The position numbers and the translations under genes are program-made. A stretch of 7,679 nt of DNA from Bin5 sp034428435 (lineage in GTDB: Bacteria > Chloroflexota > Anaerolineae > Caldilineales > Caldilineaceae), in assembly GCA_034428435.1 (NCBI GenBank), contig DAOUHY010000475.1:1-7679 (forward strand), read 5' to 3'. Positions within the stretch are counted from its first letter, which is position 1. Every line of letters starts with the position of its first letter. Under the pieces are notes generated by a model that was given only the letters and a program-made list of their open reading frames with translations, ran no database searches and was not told the DNA's origin. Below are positions 1 to 5,386 of the stretch, one piece after another.

Positions 1-939
1 AGCCGAACGCGCCTCCGGTTCGCCCGGCATCAGGACCTCTTCGAATCCGGGTGCCGGCTTCGTGGCCTTAATCCGACCGGCGATCTGTTCCCCATCGGCA
101 AAGAATTCGTCCAACGGACGGAAAAAGTCAATGTTCAAAAGGATGAACAGGACGCCGTTGCCCAGGATCGAGCCGGGGATACCCGGCCCGCCGGCACCCG
201 TTAGAATCCCGCCCAAATAATCCGTCAGGAGTGCCAAACCAAACCCCTTGTGCCCGGCTGCCGGAAGCAGCATCCCGCCTTCGTACACGTCGCCCGGATT
301 CTTGGTGGGCGCGCCGTTCTTGTCCAGGGCCCATCCTTCCGGAATCTCTTTGCCGCTGTTGAACGCCACCCGCACTTTGCCCTCCGCCACCGCGCTCGTG
401 GCGAAATCCAGCAGCATCGCCGGCCGGTCCTTCAGTGGTATCGCCACCGCTATCGGGTTCGTGCCCATCCGCCGCTCCGCGCCGCCAAATGGCGCCACAA
501 GGCCCCCCGAACGACCACCGTTGGCATAAGCCAGCGCAATCAACCCCTCCTCGGCCGCAAGACCCACCCACTCGCCCAGACGCCCCACGTGCCCCGAGTG
601 CTTCAACCCCACCACCGACACCGCATTCCCCCTCGCCTTGCCGATTCCGTCCTCAATTGCCACCTTGGCCCCCAACTGCCCGAAGCAGCGATGGCCGTTG
701 TACAGCACCATGACCGGTGTCTCGCGCTCAATCTCCGGTCTGGCTTGGGGACGTATCTCGTCCTCGTCAATCTGTCGCAGATACTGCGGGATACGAATGA
801 CCCCGTGCGAATCGTGACCTGCCAAATTGGCCGAGACCAACGACTGCCCTACAAGGTCCGCTGTCAACTTGGGCGTATCCGCGGCCTGAAAGATGCGGCT
901 GGCGTAATCCGCCAGGGGTAATGGCTGCAATACTGGCAT
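1..939 (-). CDS. Ldh2-family NAD(P)-dependent malate/L-lactate dehydrogenase-type oxidoreductase, partial at left edge
   Basis: The frame is open with no stop from the ATG at 939 down to base 1, giving 313 residues without a terminus. The family normally has about 330-360 residues, so some tens of C-terminal residues lie outside. Seen: the GHDSHGVIRIPQYL block (residues 41-54, H45 and R49 at the conserved catalytic positions), GTNPIAVAIP (159-168), LDFATS (177-182), PEGWALD (200-206) and a GHKGFGLALLTD block (229-240). These are hallmarks of the Ldh2/MDH type-2 fold, which is unrelated to classical Rossmann lactate or malate dehydrogenases. Members oxidise or reduce 2-hydroxy/2-keto acids such as malate, lactate, sulfolactate, ureidoglycolate or diketogulonate. 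The sequence does not tell which substrate is used. The start is supported by a GGAG on the minus strand (complement of 948-951) 8 nt before the ATG. It is transcribed away from the rest of the window, so no neighbour hints at its pathway. Expected to be cytoplasmic; no signal peptide is seen. Confidence 0.93.
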   Translation of the reverse strand, partial: MPVLQPLPLADYASRIFQAADTPKLTADLVGQSLVSANLAGHDSHGVIRIPQYLRQIDEDEIRPQARPEIERETPVMVLYNGHRCFGQLGAKVAIEDGIGKARGNAVSVVGLKHSGHVGRLGEWVGLAAEEGLIALAYANGGRSGGLVAPFGGAERRMGTNPIAVAIPLKDRPAMLLDFATSAVAEGKVRVAFNSGKEIPEGWALDKNGAPTKNPGDVYEGGMLLPAAGHKGFGLALLTDYLGGILTGAGGPGIPGSILGNGVLFILLNIDFFRPLDEFFADGEQIAGRIKATKPAPGFEEVLMPGEPEARSA

Positions 940-1087
940 GAAACGCACTCCGTTTCCTATAGGAGAGAGGAAGTAGAAGCAGGATGCACATCCCGCCGCA
1001 GGACCTTCGCCTCTCCCGTCGATGGTTTGACCTCAGATCCTGAACTGGCCTGCCATCGAAAGCGTATCCGATTTTCTCCGAACACGC

Positions 1088-1101
1088 AACCGGTACCGGT
1101 T
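1088..1101. promoter_or_regulatory. 14-bp perfect palindrome, possible operator
   Basis: AACCGGTACCGGTT reads the same on both strands and contains two abutting ACCGGT units. It sits about 150 bp upstream of the dehydrogenase start and about 390 bp upstream of the glycosyltransferase start. Perfect palindromes of this length in a divergent intergenic region are typical of binding sites for dimeric repressors; some LacI/GntR-type regulators use related CCGG-centred sites. No regulator gene is in the window and no promoter is firmly placed beside it, so operator function is inferred. Confidence 0.3.
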
Positions 1102-1217
1102 CCCCACTTCACGCATATGACAGCACTCGCTACGCTTAGCCCACCCACAGCTCGGATTTTCCCGTCCAATTCAACGCTAACTCTGTCTCCTTCCCTGCCC
1201 GCCCTCGATGGGCGAGG

Positions 1218-1238
1218 TCCGGATCCGGATTCATCCGG
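1218..1238. repeat. Overlapping palindromes TCCGGATCCGGA and CCGGAT-TC-ATCCGG
   Basis: A 12-bp perfect palindrome (1218-1229) overlaps a 6-bp inverted repeat with a 2-nt centre (1225-1230 with 1233-1238). The GGAT/ATCC module thus occurs in nested, alternative pairings. A 2-nt loop is too tight for a stable RNA hairpin, so a DNA-binding site or chance in GC-rich sequence is more likely. No function can be assigned. Confidence 0.25.
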
Positions 1239-1436
1239 CCCGACCGTCTATACAACCTGGTCTACTGGTCCGCAGAGTTCCTCGAACCTACCACCATTGA
1301 ACTGCCCCCTTCGGCCCTTGGTTTGACCAGCCCTACGGATTTCAGTACGATTGACACAACCTACTTTGTCCGCACCCCGATGCAGAACAGTGCCGGCCTG
1401 TTGCGAAAGTGCCGCAACTGCGGTCGTCCCGTTGGG

Positions 1437-1469
1437 CTTTCTCGAGAAGCAAAACGCGCTCTCAGAAAG
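1437..1469 (+). promoter_or_regulatory. Strong hairpin just upstream of the glycosyltransferase ribosome binding site
   Basis: Pairing is CTTTCT (1437-1442) with AGAAAG (1464-1469), GAGA (1444-1447) with TCTC (1460-1463), and GC (1449-1450) with GC (1458-1459). This gives 12 pairs, two single-base bulges (1443, 1448) and a 7-nt loop. The stem ends 10 nt before the AAGGA at 1480-1484. There is no T tract on either side, so it is not an intrinsic terminator. If transcribed it would form a 5' leader structure that could affect mRNA stability or ribosome access. Confidence 0.4.
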
Positions 1470-1490
1470 TGGACTTATGAAGGAACATGC

Positions 1491-2552
1491 ATGAGCCGTC
1501 AAACTGAGACCGTGCCGCCCGATACAGCTCAACGACCCCCCGACGCACCCAACCCGTCCGCTGCCGCACAGCAGCCCGCAGACCAGGACCCCATCCCGTC
1601 CCCGGTCATCTCCGTAATTGTGCCCATCTTCAACGAAGAGGAGGTGATTCCAGAACTCTACCGGCGCATGGTCGCCGTCCTGGACGGCATCGGTCAACCA
1701 TGGGAGCTGGTCTGCGTCAATGACGGCAGCCGCGATCAATCCCTCTCCATGCTGCTCACCCTGCGTGAACAGGACGCCCGCGTCAAAATCATCAACTTCT
1801 CTCGCAACTTCGGCCACCAGATCGCCATTACCGCCGGCATGGACTACGCACTGGGCCGCGCCATCGCCATCATCGACGCCGACCTGCAGGATCCACCCGA
1901 GCTGATCGGTGACATGTTCGAAAAATGGCGCCAAGGCTATGAAGTCGTCTACGCCGTGCGCGCCCACAGGCGCGGCGAGTCCCGCTTCAAACTCTGGACG
2001 GCAAGCGCCTTCTATCGGCTCCTTCGCCGCATTACCGACGTCGAGATTCCCGTGAACACTGGCGACTTCCGCCTGATCGACCGCCAGGTCCTCCTCACAA
2101 TGCGCCGTCTGCGCGAGAAGCATCGCTTCATGCGCGGCCTCAGCAGCTGGGTTGGCTTCCGCCAGACCGGCATCGAATACCAGCGCGCCGAGCGCTTCGC
2201 CGGCGACACCAAGTATCCCCTCAGCAAAATGCTCCGCCTGACAATGGATGCAATCACGAGTTTCAGCTACATTCCCCTCCGGCTCAGCACCTACTTCGGC
2301 TTCTTCCTCGCCCTTTTAAGCCTGCTCGGAATTATCATCACAACCGTCCTGCGTCTCTCCGGCAACAACGCCTTCTTCGGTCAGGCCTCCACCCTGGTTG
2401 CCGTGCTCTTCCTGGGGGGAATCCAGCTAATCTTCCTGGGAATCATCGGCGAGTACCTCGCCCGCATCTACGACGACGTCAAAGCCCGCCCGCTCTATGT
2501 CGTCTCCAAAGTGTATGGCTTTGACGATCCCGATGATCCCTCCCATCCGTAA
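1491..2552 (+). CDS. Membrane-anchored family 2 glycosyltransferase (GtrB/DPM1-like, polyprenyl-phosphate sugar synthase type)
   Basis: The 353-residue product matches the bactoprenol glucosyltransferase/dolichol-phosphate mannosyltransferase-like group. Seen in order: a Pro/Ala/Gln-rich tail (1-38), the nucleotide-sugar strand ISVIVPIFNEEE (40-51), VNDGSRD (76-82), the metal-binding DADLQDPPE (129-137, DxD-like), NTGDFRLIDR (189-198), the HRFMRGLSSWVGF region (211-223), two C-terminal transmembrane helices (about 267-287 and 302-323), and the family's closing EYLARIYDDVKARPLYVV (321-338). Such enzymes usually move a sugar from UDP- or GDP-sugar to undecaprenyl phosphate on the cytoplasmic face, for later use in glycan, lipid or protein glycosylation; the sugar cannot be read from sequence. 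The frame extends upstream to a TTG at 1323, but the ATG at 1491 is preferred: AAGGA at 1480-1484 lies 6 nt before it and the domain starts soon after. No flippase or partner glycosyltransferase is next to it. Confidence 0.93.
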   Translation: MSRQTETVPPDTAQRPPDAPNPSAAAQQPADQDPIPSPVISVIVPIFNEEEVIPELYRRMVAVLDGIGQPWELVCVNDGSRDQSLSMLLTLREQDARVKIINFSRNFGHQIAITAGMDYALGRAIAIIDADLQDPPELIGDMFEKWRQGYEVVYAVRAHRRGESRFKLWTASAFYRLLRRITDVEIPVNTGDFRLIDRQVLLTMRRLREKHRFMRGLSSWVGFRQTGIEYQRAERFAGDTKYPLSKMLRLTMDAITSFSYIPLRLSTYFGFFLALLSLLGIIITTVLRLSGNNAFFGQASTLVAVLFLGGIQLIFLGIIGEYLARIYDDVKARPLYVVSKVYGFDDPDDPSHP

Positions 2553-2567
2553 CAGCCGCCAACCGGT

Positions 2568-2586
2568 CCGTGCGCACGCCGCACGG
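2568..2586 (+). terminator. GC-rich hairpin after the glycosyltransferase gene
   Basis: CCGTGCG (2568-2574) pairs perfectly with CGCACGG (2580-2586) around a 5-nt loop, starting 16 nt after the stop codon. There is no T tract downstream, so it is not a canonical intrinsic terminator. It could be a 3'-end-stabilising stem or a pause site. Transcription may continue into acpS, whose start lies 99 nt from the glycosyltransferase stop. Confidence 0.3.
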
Positions 2587-2651
2587 CGAAGGCCTGCAAG
2601 AATTACAACGAGATGCAACCCGAATTCAGCAGCAATCACACCGGTTAAAAT

Positions 2652-3068
2652 ATGATCCTGCGCACAGGTGTCGATATCGTACAGATCGAACGTATTCGCC
2701 GGGCTATCTCGCGTTATGACAGCACCGCACCCGCGCGCAAGCGGTTCCTGGGCCGCCTCTACACCGGGACCGAGCTGCGCCACTGCCGCGGTCGCGTTGA
2801 ATCCCTCGCCGCCCGTTTCGCTGCCAAAGAGGCCATCGCCAAGGCCCTCGGAACCGGGGCCTGGCGAGACGGCATCCGCTGGCTCGATCTGGAAGTCGTT
2901 TCCGACGCACGCGGCGCGCCCTCCGTCCAACTCCATGGCGAGGCCGCACGCCGCGCCGAGTCTCTCGGGCTGAACCAGTGGTCCATCAGCCTTAGCCACG
3001 ACGACGAACGGGCCATCGCTTTTGTTGTTGCTATGGGCGATCAGGCACAAGCCCCTGCATCTCGCTGA
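2652..3068 (+). CDS. acpS: Holo-[acyl-carrier-protein] synthase
   Basis: The 138-residue product transfers the 4'-phosphopantetheine arm of coenzyme A to the conserved serine of acyl carrier protein, which makes ACP active for fatty-acid synthesis. Seen: N-terminal GVDIVQIERI with the Mg-binding D8 (residues 6-15), the FLGRLYTGTEL region (32-42), the signature ESLAARFAAKEAIAKALGTG with E60 as the second metal ligand (50-69), and the C-terminal SISLSHDDERAIAFVVA strand (111-127). Length is within the usual 120-140 for trimeric AcpS. The ATG at 2652 puts the first conserved motif at the normal distance from the N terminus, but no Shine-Dalgarno sequence is visible in front of it (upstream is CCGGTTAAAAT), so initiation may be weak or rely on other features. 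It follows the glycosyltransferase by 99 nt on the same strand. Confidence 0.95.
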   Translation: MILRTGVDIVQIERIRRAISRYDSTAPARKRFLGRLYTGTELRHCRGRVESLAARFAAKEAIAKALGTGAWRDGIRWLDLEVVSDARGAPSVQLHGEAARRAESLGLNQWSISLSHDDERAIAFVVAMGDQAQAPASR

Positions 3069-3129
3069 TATTCTCGCGTCTGTTCCCGTTTCCGGTGACG
3101 TCCTGGGCGGCTTCGCCTTCTGAATTCCT

Positions 3130-3158
3130 TTGACTCCGCAATGTCGCCGTGATAAGAT
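3130..3158 (+). promoter_or_regulatory. Sigma70-type promoter, extended -10
   Basis: TTGACT (3130-3135, 5 of 6 to consensus) and TAAGAT (3153-3158, 4 of 6) are separated by exactly 17 nt. TGA directly before the -10 makes an extended -10 element. Expected start is near 3165, where the RNA would begin GGGCTGG. A second hexamer, GATAAT (3156-3161), is closer to consensus but lies 20 nt from the -35. The promoter is 62 nt after the acpS stop and points toward pyrG. It is the best promoter-like site found in the window. Confidence 0.6.
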
Positions 3159-3216
3159 AATCGCGGGCTGGTAAACAGGTTCCGCGCCGGCTCGGCGCCG
3201 AATCAGAGAGCCAGTG

Positions 3217-3291
3217 ATGAACGTTCCCGACGCCGTCACCCCACATAGTTCACGACTCCGTCCTGGAACACCTGTCGAGGGCAGAGCGTAA
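3217..3291 (+). CDS. Possible 24-residue leader peptide in the pyrG upstream RNA
   Basis: An ATG at 3217 opens a 24-codon frame (MNVPDAVTPHSSRLRPGTPV...) ending at TAA 3289-3291, only 6 nt before the terminator stem. Position is what makes it notable: a translating ribosome would cover the competing stems. Against it, there is no good Shine-Dalgarno sequence (only AGAGAG at 3205-3210), no run of regulatory codons, and an open frame this short is expected by chance. Confidence 0.13.
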   Translation: MNVPDAVTPHSSRLRPGTPVEGRA

Positions 3292-3297
3292 AGGTGT

Positions 3298-3329
3298 GGG
3301 TACGGGAGAGTAGCCCCGTACCCCTTTTT
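3298..3329 (+). terminator. Intrinsic terminator between acpS and pyrG
   Basis: GGGTACGGG (3298-3306) pairs with CCCGTACCC (3315-3323) as a 9-bp perfect stem with an 8-nt loop, followed by one C and TTTTT (3325-3329), then further T-rich sequence. This is a textbook Rho-independent terminator on the plus strand. It lies 232 nt before the pyrG start, so it either ends a transcript from upstream (acpS or a small RNA) or acts as an attenuator in the pyrG leader. Confidence 0.85.
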
Positions 3330-3378
3330 GTTGTTTAGTTCACTGCCGTTTCGTAGTCATATTGCGGCGTGTACCGGA

Positions 3379-3432
3379 GGGTCGCGGCGCCGCGGAACGG
3401 AGGGGACCCGATCAATTTTTTCATGTCGGGCC
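3379..3432 (+). promoter_or_regulatory. Two mutually exclusive hairpins in the pyrG 5' region
   Basis: Hairpin 1: GGGTC (3379-3383) with GACCC (3405-3409), enclosing the palindrome CGCGGCGCCGCG (3383-3394). It is followed after 6 nt by a run of six T (3416-3421). Hairpin 2: GG (3404-3405) plus CCCGA (3407-3411) with TCGGG (3426-3430) plus CC (3431-3432), A3406 bulged, and the T run inside its loop. Both need bases 3405-3409, so only one can form. The gap before the T run makes hairpin 1 a poor terminator by itself. Confidence 0.3.
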
Positions 3433-3475
3433 AGTTGACTTTCCCAACGGTGGAACTACTGCTCGCTTGTCGTCG

Positions 3476-3489
3476 TCACATTCCTGTGA
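3476..3489. repeat. Inverted repeat TCACA-N4-TGTGA
   Basis: TCACA (3476-3480) and TGTGA (3485-3489) form a perfect 5-bp inverted repeat 72 nt before the pyrG start. The half-sites point the opposite way to a CRP site (TGTGA-N6-TCACA). As RNA it would be a 5-bp stem with a 4-nt loop. A role as operator or leader stem is possible but unproven. Confidence 0.2.
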
Positions 3490-3526
3490 ACTGCCTGAAT
3501 TACCGCAGTTTCGACCAATCAGGCAA

Positions 3527-3551
3527 ATAAGGGAAGCCTCCCTATGAGGGG
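3527..3551 (+). promoter_or_regulatory. Alternative hairpins at the pyrG ribosome binding site
   Basis: The pyrG Shine-Dalgarno GAGGGG (3546-3551) is 9 nt before the ATG. CCTC (3537-3540) can pair with GAGG (3546-3549) over a 5-nt loop and cover it. AGGGA (3530-3534) can instead pair with TCCCT (3539-3543), extended by AT/AT with A3529 bulged, which uses up the same pyrimidines and leaves the Shine-Dalgarno free. The two forms exclude each other. The stems are short, so this may be incidental. Confidence 0.3.
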
Positions 3552-3560
3552 AAACTGAAG

Positions 3561-5267
3561 ATGACCAAATATATCTTTGTTACTGGCGGGGTAGTATCCG
3601 GACTCGGTAAAGGTGTAACCGTCGCCTCCATCGGTCTTCTGCTCAAGACCTGGGGTATCCGCGTAGCCGCAATGAAGCTCGATCCCTACCTCAATGTCGA
3701 TCCGGGCACCATGTCCCCCTATCAGCACGGCGAAGTATTCGTAACCGAAGACGGCGCCGAAACAGATCTGGACCTGGGTCACTACGAGCGTTTCATCGAC
3801 GAGAATCTCAACAAGCTAAGTAACGTGACTAGCGGGCAAATCTATAACGATGTCATAACCAAGGAGAGGCGGGGAGACTATCTTGGCGGCACGATTCAGG
3901 TGATCCCACACGTCACCAACGAAATCAAACGCCATATCGGACAGATGGCCCGCCTCAGCGAGGCCGACGTCGTCCTTGTCGAGATCGGTGGCACCGTTGG
4001 TGATATCGAAGGCCTTCCCTTCCTTGAAGCAATTCGCCAAATGCGCAAAGATGTCGGCTCCGAAAACGCGCTCTATATCCACCTCACCTGGCTGCCCTTC
4101 CTCGCCGCCAGCAAAGAGCTCAAAACCAAACCAACACAACACAGCGTACGCGAGCTGCGCGACATCGGCATTCAGCCCGACGTCATTATCGTACGCTCCG
4201 ACTATCCGGTTGATGATGACGCCCAGGAAAAAATCGCCCTCTTCTGCGACGTGGACCAAAACGCCGTCATCCCTATGGTCACCGTAGACACAATCTATAA
4301 GGTTCCCCTCAGTCTACAGGAAGCCGGCCTCGACGAGCTTCTGGTCGATCGGCTGGCACTGAACGCTGCCGAAGGACCCAGAAACGGCCTCAGCGCATGG
4401 CGGCGTATCGTTACCGAACTGTCACGCCCCAAAGAGCGAATCAACGTCGGCATTGTCGGTAAATATGTCGAGCTGGAGGACGCCTACCTGAGTGTTAAAG
4501 AGGCGCTCATTCATGCCGCCCTGGCCGAAGGCTACGAACTCGACATCGAATGGATCAGTTCCGAGTCTCTGGAAAAGGGACGCGATTTGGACCGGCTCGA
4601 CGGCCTCGACGGCATCGTCGTGCCTGGCGGGTTCGGCTACCGCGGCATAGAGGGCAAAATCGTTGCCGCCCGCTTCGCCCGCACCCGCGACGTGCCCTAC
4701 CTGGGTCTGTGTCTCGGCATGCAGGTGCTTTGCATCGAGTTCGCCCGCGCCGCCCTGGACAGCGAAGAGCCCAACAGTACCGAGTTCAACATGAGCACTG
4801 AGATGCCCGTAATCGACCTGATGCCGGAGCAGCGCGACATCGCCGATATGGGCGGAACCATGCGGCTCGGTATCTATCCCTGCCAGCTGCTGCCCGATTC
4901 GAAGGCTGGCGCCGCCTATGCCCTCGCCGGCCACCCCGAACGCATCAACGAGCGCCATCGCCATCGCTTTGAGTTCAACAACGCCTATCGCGACCAGCTG
5001 GAGTCACGCGGCTTGGTGCTCAGCGGCCGCTCACCCGACGGCCGCCTCGTCGAAATCGTTGAACTGGCCGATCACCCTTTTATGTTGGGTACGCAGTTCC
5101 ACCCCGAATTCAAGAGCCGTCCTACGAGCCCGCACCCACTCTTCAGCGCTTTCATCCGCGCCGCCATCCAGCGCCGTACTCCGCACGGCGACGAAGCCGA
5201 ACAAGCTCTGCAGAGCCCCAACGGCATGCAGACGCCATTCCCTGTTGTGAATAATGGAGCCGTCTGA
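3561..5267 (+). CDS. pyrG: CTP synthase (glutamine-hydrolysing)
   Basis: The 568-residue enzyme converts UTP, ATP and glutamine to CTP, the last step of pyrimidine nucleotide synthesis. Synthetase domain: P-loop GGVVSGLGKG (9-18, K17), KLDPYLNVDPGTMSPYQHGEV (39-59), EDGAETDLDLGHYERF (63-78, metal ligand D71), EIGGTVGDIEG (141-151, metal ligand E141) and KTKPTQHSVREL, the UTP-binding stretch. After a linker, the class I glutamine amidotransferase domain shows GGFGYRG, LGLCLGMQ with nucleophile C384, and the FHPEF motif with H514 and E516 completing the triad. All key residues are present. Usual length is about 530-550; the surplus is a polar C-terminal tail of roughly 30 residues after the last core helix. 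GAGGGG at 3546-3551 supports the start. The preceding gap holds a promoter, a terminator and competing hairpins, which suggests control by attenuation or ribosome access. It is not clearly cotranscribed with yebC, which starts 119 nt further on. Confidence 0.98.
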   Translation: MTKYIFVTGGVVSGLGKGVTVASIGLLLKTWGIRVAAMKLDPYLNVDPGTMSPYQHGEVFVTEDGAETDLDLGHYERFIDENLNKLSNVTSGQIYNDVITKERRGDYLGGTIQVIPHVTNEIKRHIGQMARLSEADVVLVEIGGTVGDIEGLPFLEAIRQMRKDVGSENALYIHLTWLPFLAASKELKTKPTQHSVRELRDIGIQPDVIIVRSDYPVDDDAQEKIALFCDVDQNAVIPMVTVDTIYKVPLSLQEAGLDELLVDRLALNAAEGPRNGLSAWRRIVTELSRPKERINVGIVGKYVELEDAYLSVKEALIHAALAEGYELDIEWISSESLEKGRDLDRLDGLDGIVVPGGFGYRGIEGKIVAARFARTRDVPYLGLCLGMQVLCIEFARAALDSEEPNSTEFNMSTEMPVIDLMPEQRDIADMGGTMRLGIYPCQLLPDSKAGAAYALAGHPERINERHRHRFEFNNAYRDQLESRGLVLSGRSPDGRLVEIVELADHPFMLGTQFHPEFKSRPTSPHPLFSAFIRAAIQRRTPHGDEAEQALQSPNGMQTPFPVVNNGAV

Positions 5268-5386
5268 AACCGAGGACCTTGGGCGCGGCCTGCTCAAAAG
5301 GCAAGCGGTTCCGTCCTCCTTTCAATTTCAACGCTGAGAGGTCTGTCCTCCATGCAAATGCGAATAGGATCAGAATAGGAGCAAGA

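Larger units (their letters stand above)
940..1490. other. Divergent intergenic region without a convincing gene
   Basis: About 550 bases lie between the divergent dehydrogenase and glycosyltransferase starts. Short open frames here have no recognisable domain, no good ribosome binding site and low-complexity Pro/Ser-rich translations. Promoters for both flanking genes must lie here or nearby, but none is clear. A TTGACA hexamer at 1351-1356 has no acceptable -10 at 16-18 nt, and TATACA at 1249-1254 has no matching -35. The region does contain several perfect palindromes and hairpins, listed separately. Confidence 0.6.
3165..3329 (+). ncRNA. Candidate structured leader RNA (attenuator) or small RNA upstream of pyrG
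   Basis: This is the segment between a predicted promoter and an intrinsic terminator, about 165 nt. Possible pairings: ACAGGTTCC (3175-3183) with GGAA-CA-CCTGT (3265-3275, CA bulged); GCGCCG (3184-3189) with CGGCGC (3193-3198); GTGA (3214-3217) with TCAC (3236-3239); ACACCT (3268-3273) with AGGTGT (3292-3297), which competes with the first; and CCCACA (3240-3245) with TGTGGG (3295-3300), which would tie up the first three bases of the terminator stem. It does not match an RNA family I can name. Known precedent: Bacillus pyrG is controlled by attenuation with transcripts starting GGGC and CTP-dependent G addition. Whether that applies here is inference. The alternative is an independent small RNA. 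The surrounding acpS-pyrG gap (3069-3560) contains no convincing protein gene. Confidence 0.4.

Noticed and set aside
1323..1490. N-terminal extension of the glycosyltransferase starting at TTG 1323, with a CxxC-like CRNCG
   Set aside because: The ATG at 1491 has a good ribosome binding site and fits the domain; the extension has no second cysteine pair and overlaps a strong hairpin.
1248..2123. Long minus-strand frame opposite the glycosyltransferase gene
   Set aside because: It is a shadow of a well-supported plus-strand gene in GC-rich DNA, with no recognisable domain.
2646..2651. TAAAAT as a -10 box for acpS
   Set aside because: It directly abuts the ATG, so transcription would begin inside the gene, and no -35 is found upstream.
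3165..3300. SRP (4.5S) RNA or 6S RNA in the acpS-pyrG gap
   Set aside because: The conserved SRP tip (GGTC...GGAAGGAAGCAGCC) is absent on both strands, and no long closing-stem/central-bubble layout of 6S RNA could be drawn.
3201..3330. T-box riboswitch (AGAGAG and a GTGGGTAC stretch beside the terminator)
   Set aside because: The T-box consensus GGGTGGNACC is not matched, there is no clear specifier stem, the leader is short, and pyrG is not a usual T-box target.
3435..3440. TTGACT as the -35 of a second pyrG promoter
   Set aside because: The best -10 at 16-18 nt is TACTGC (3457-3462), matching only two of six positions.
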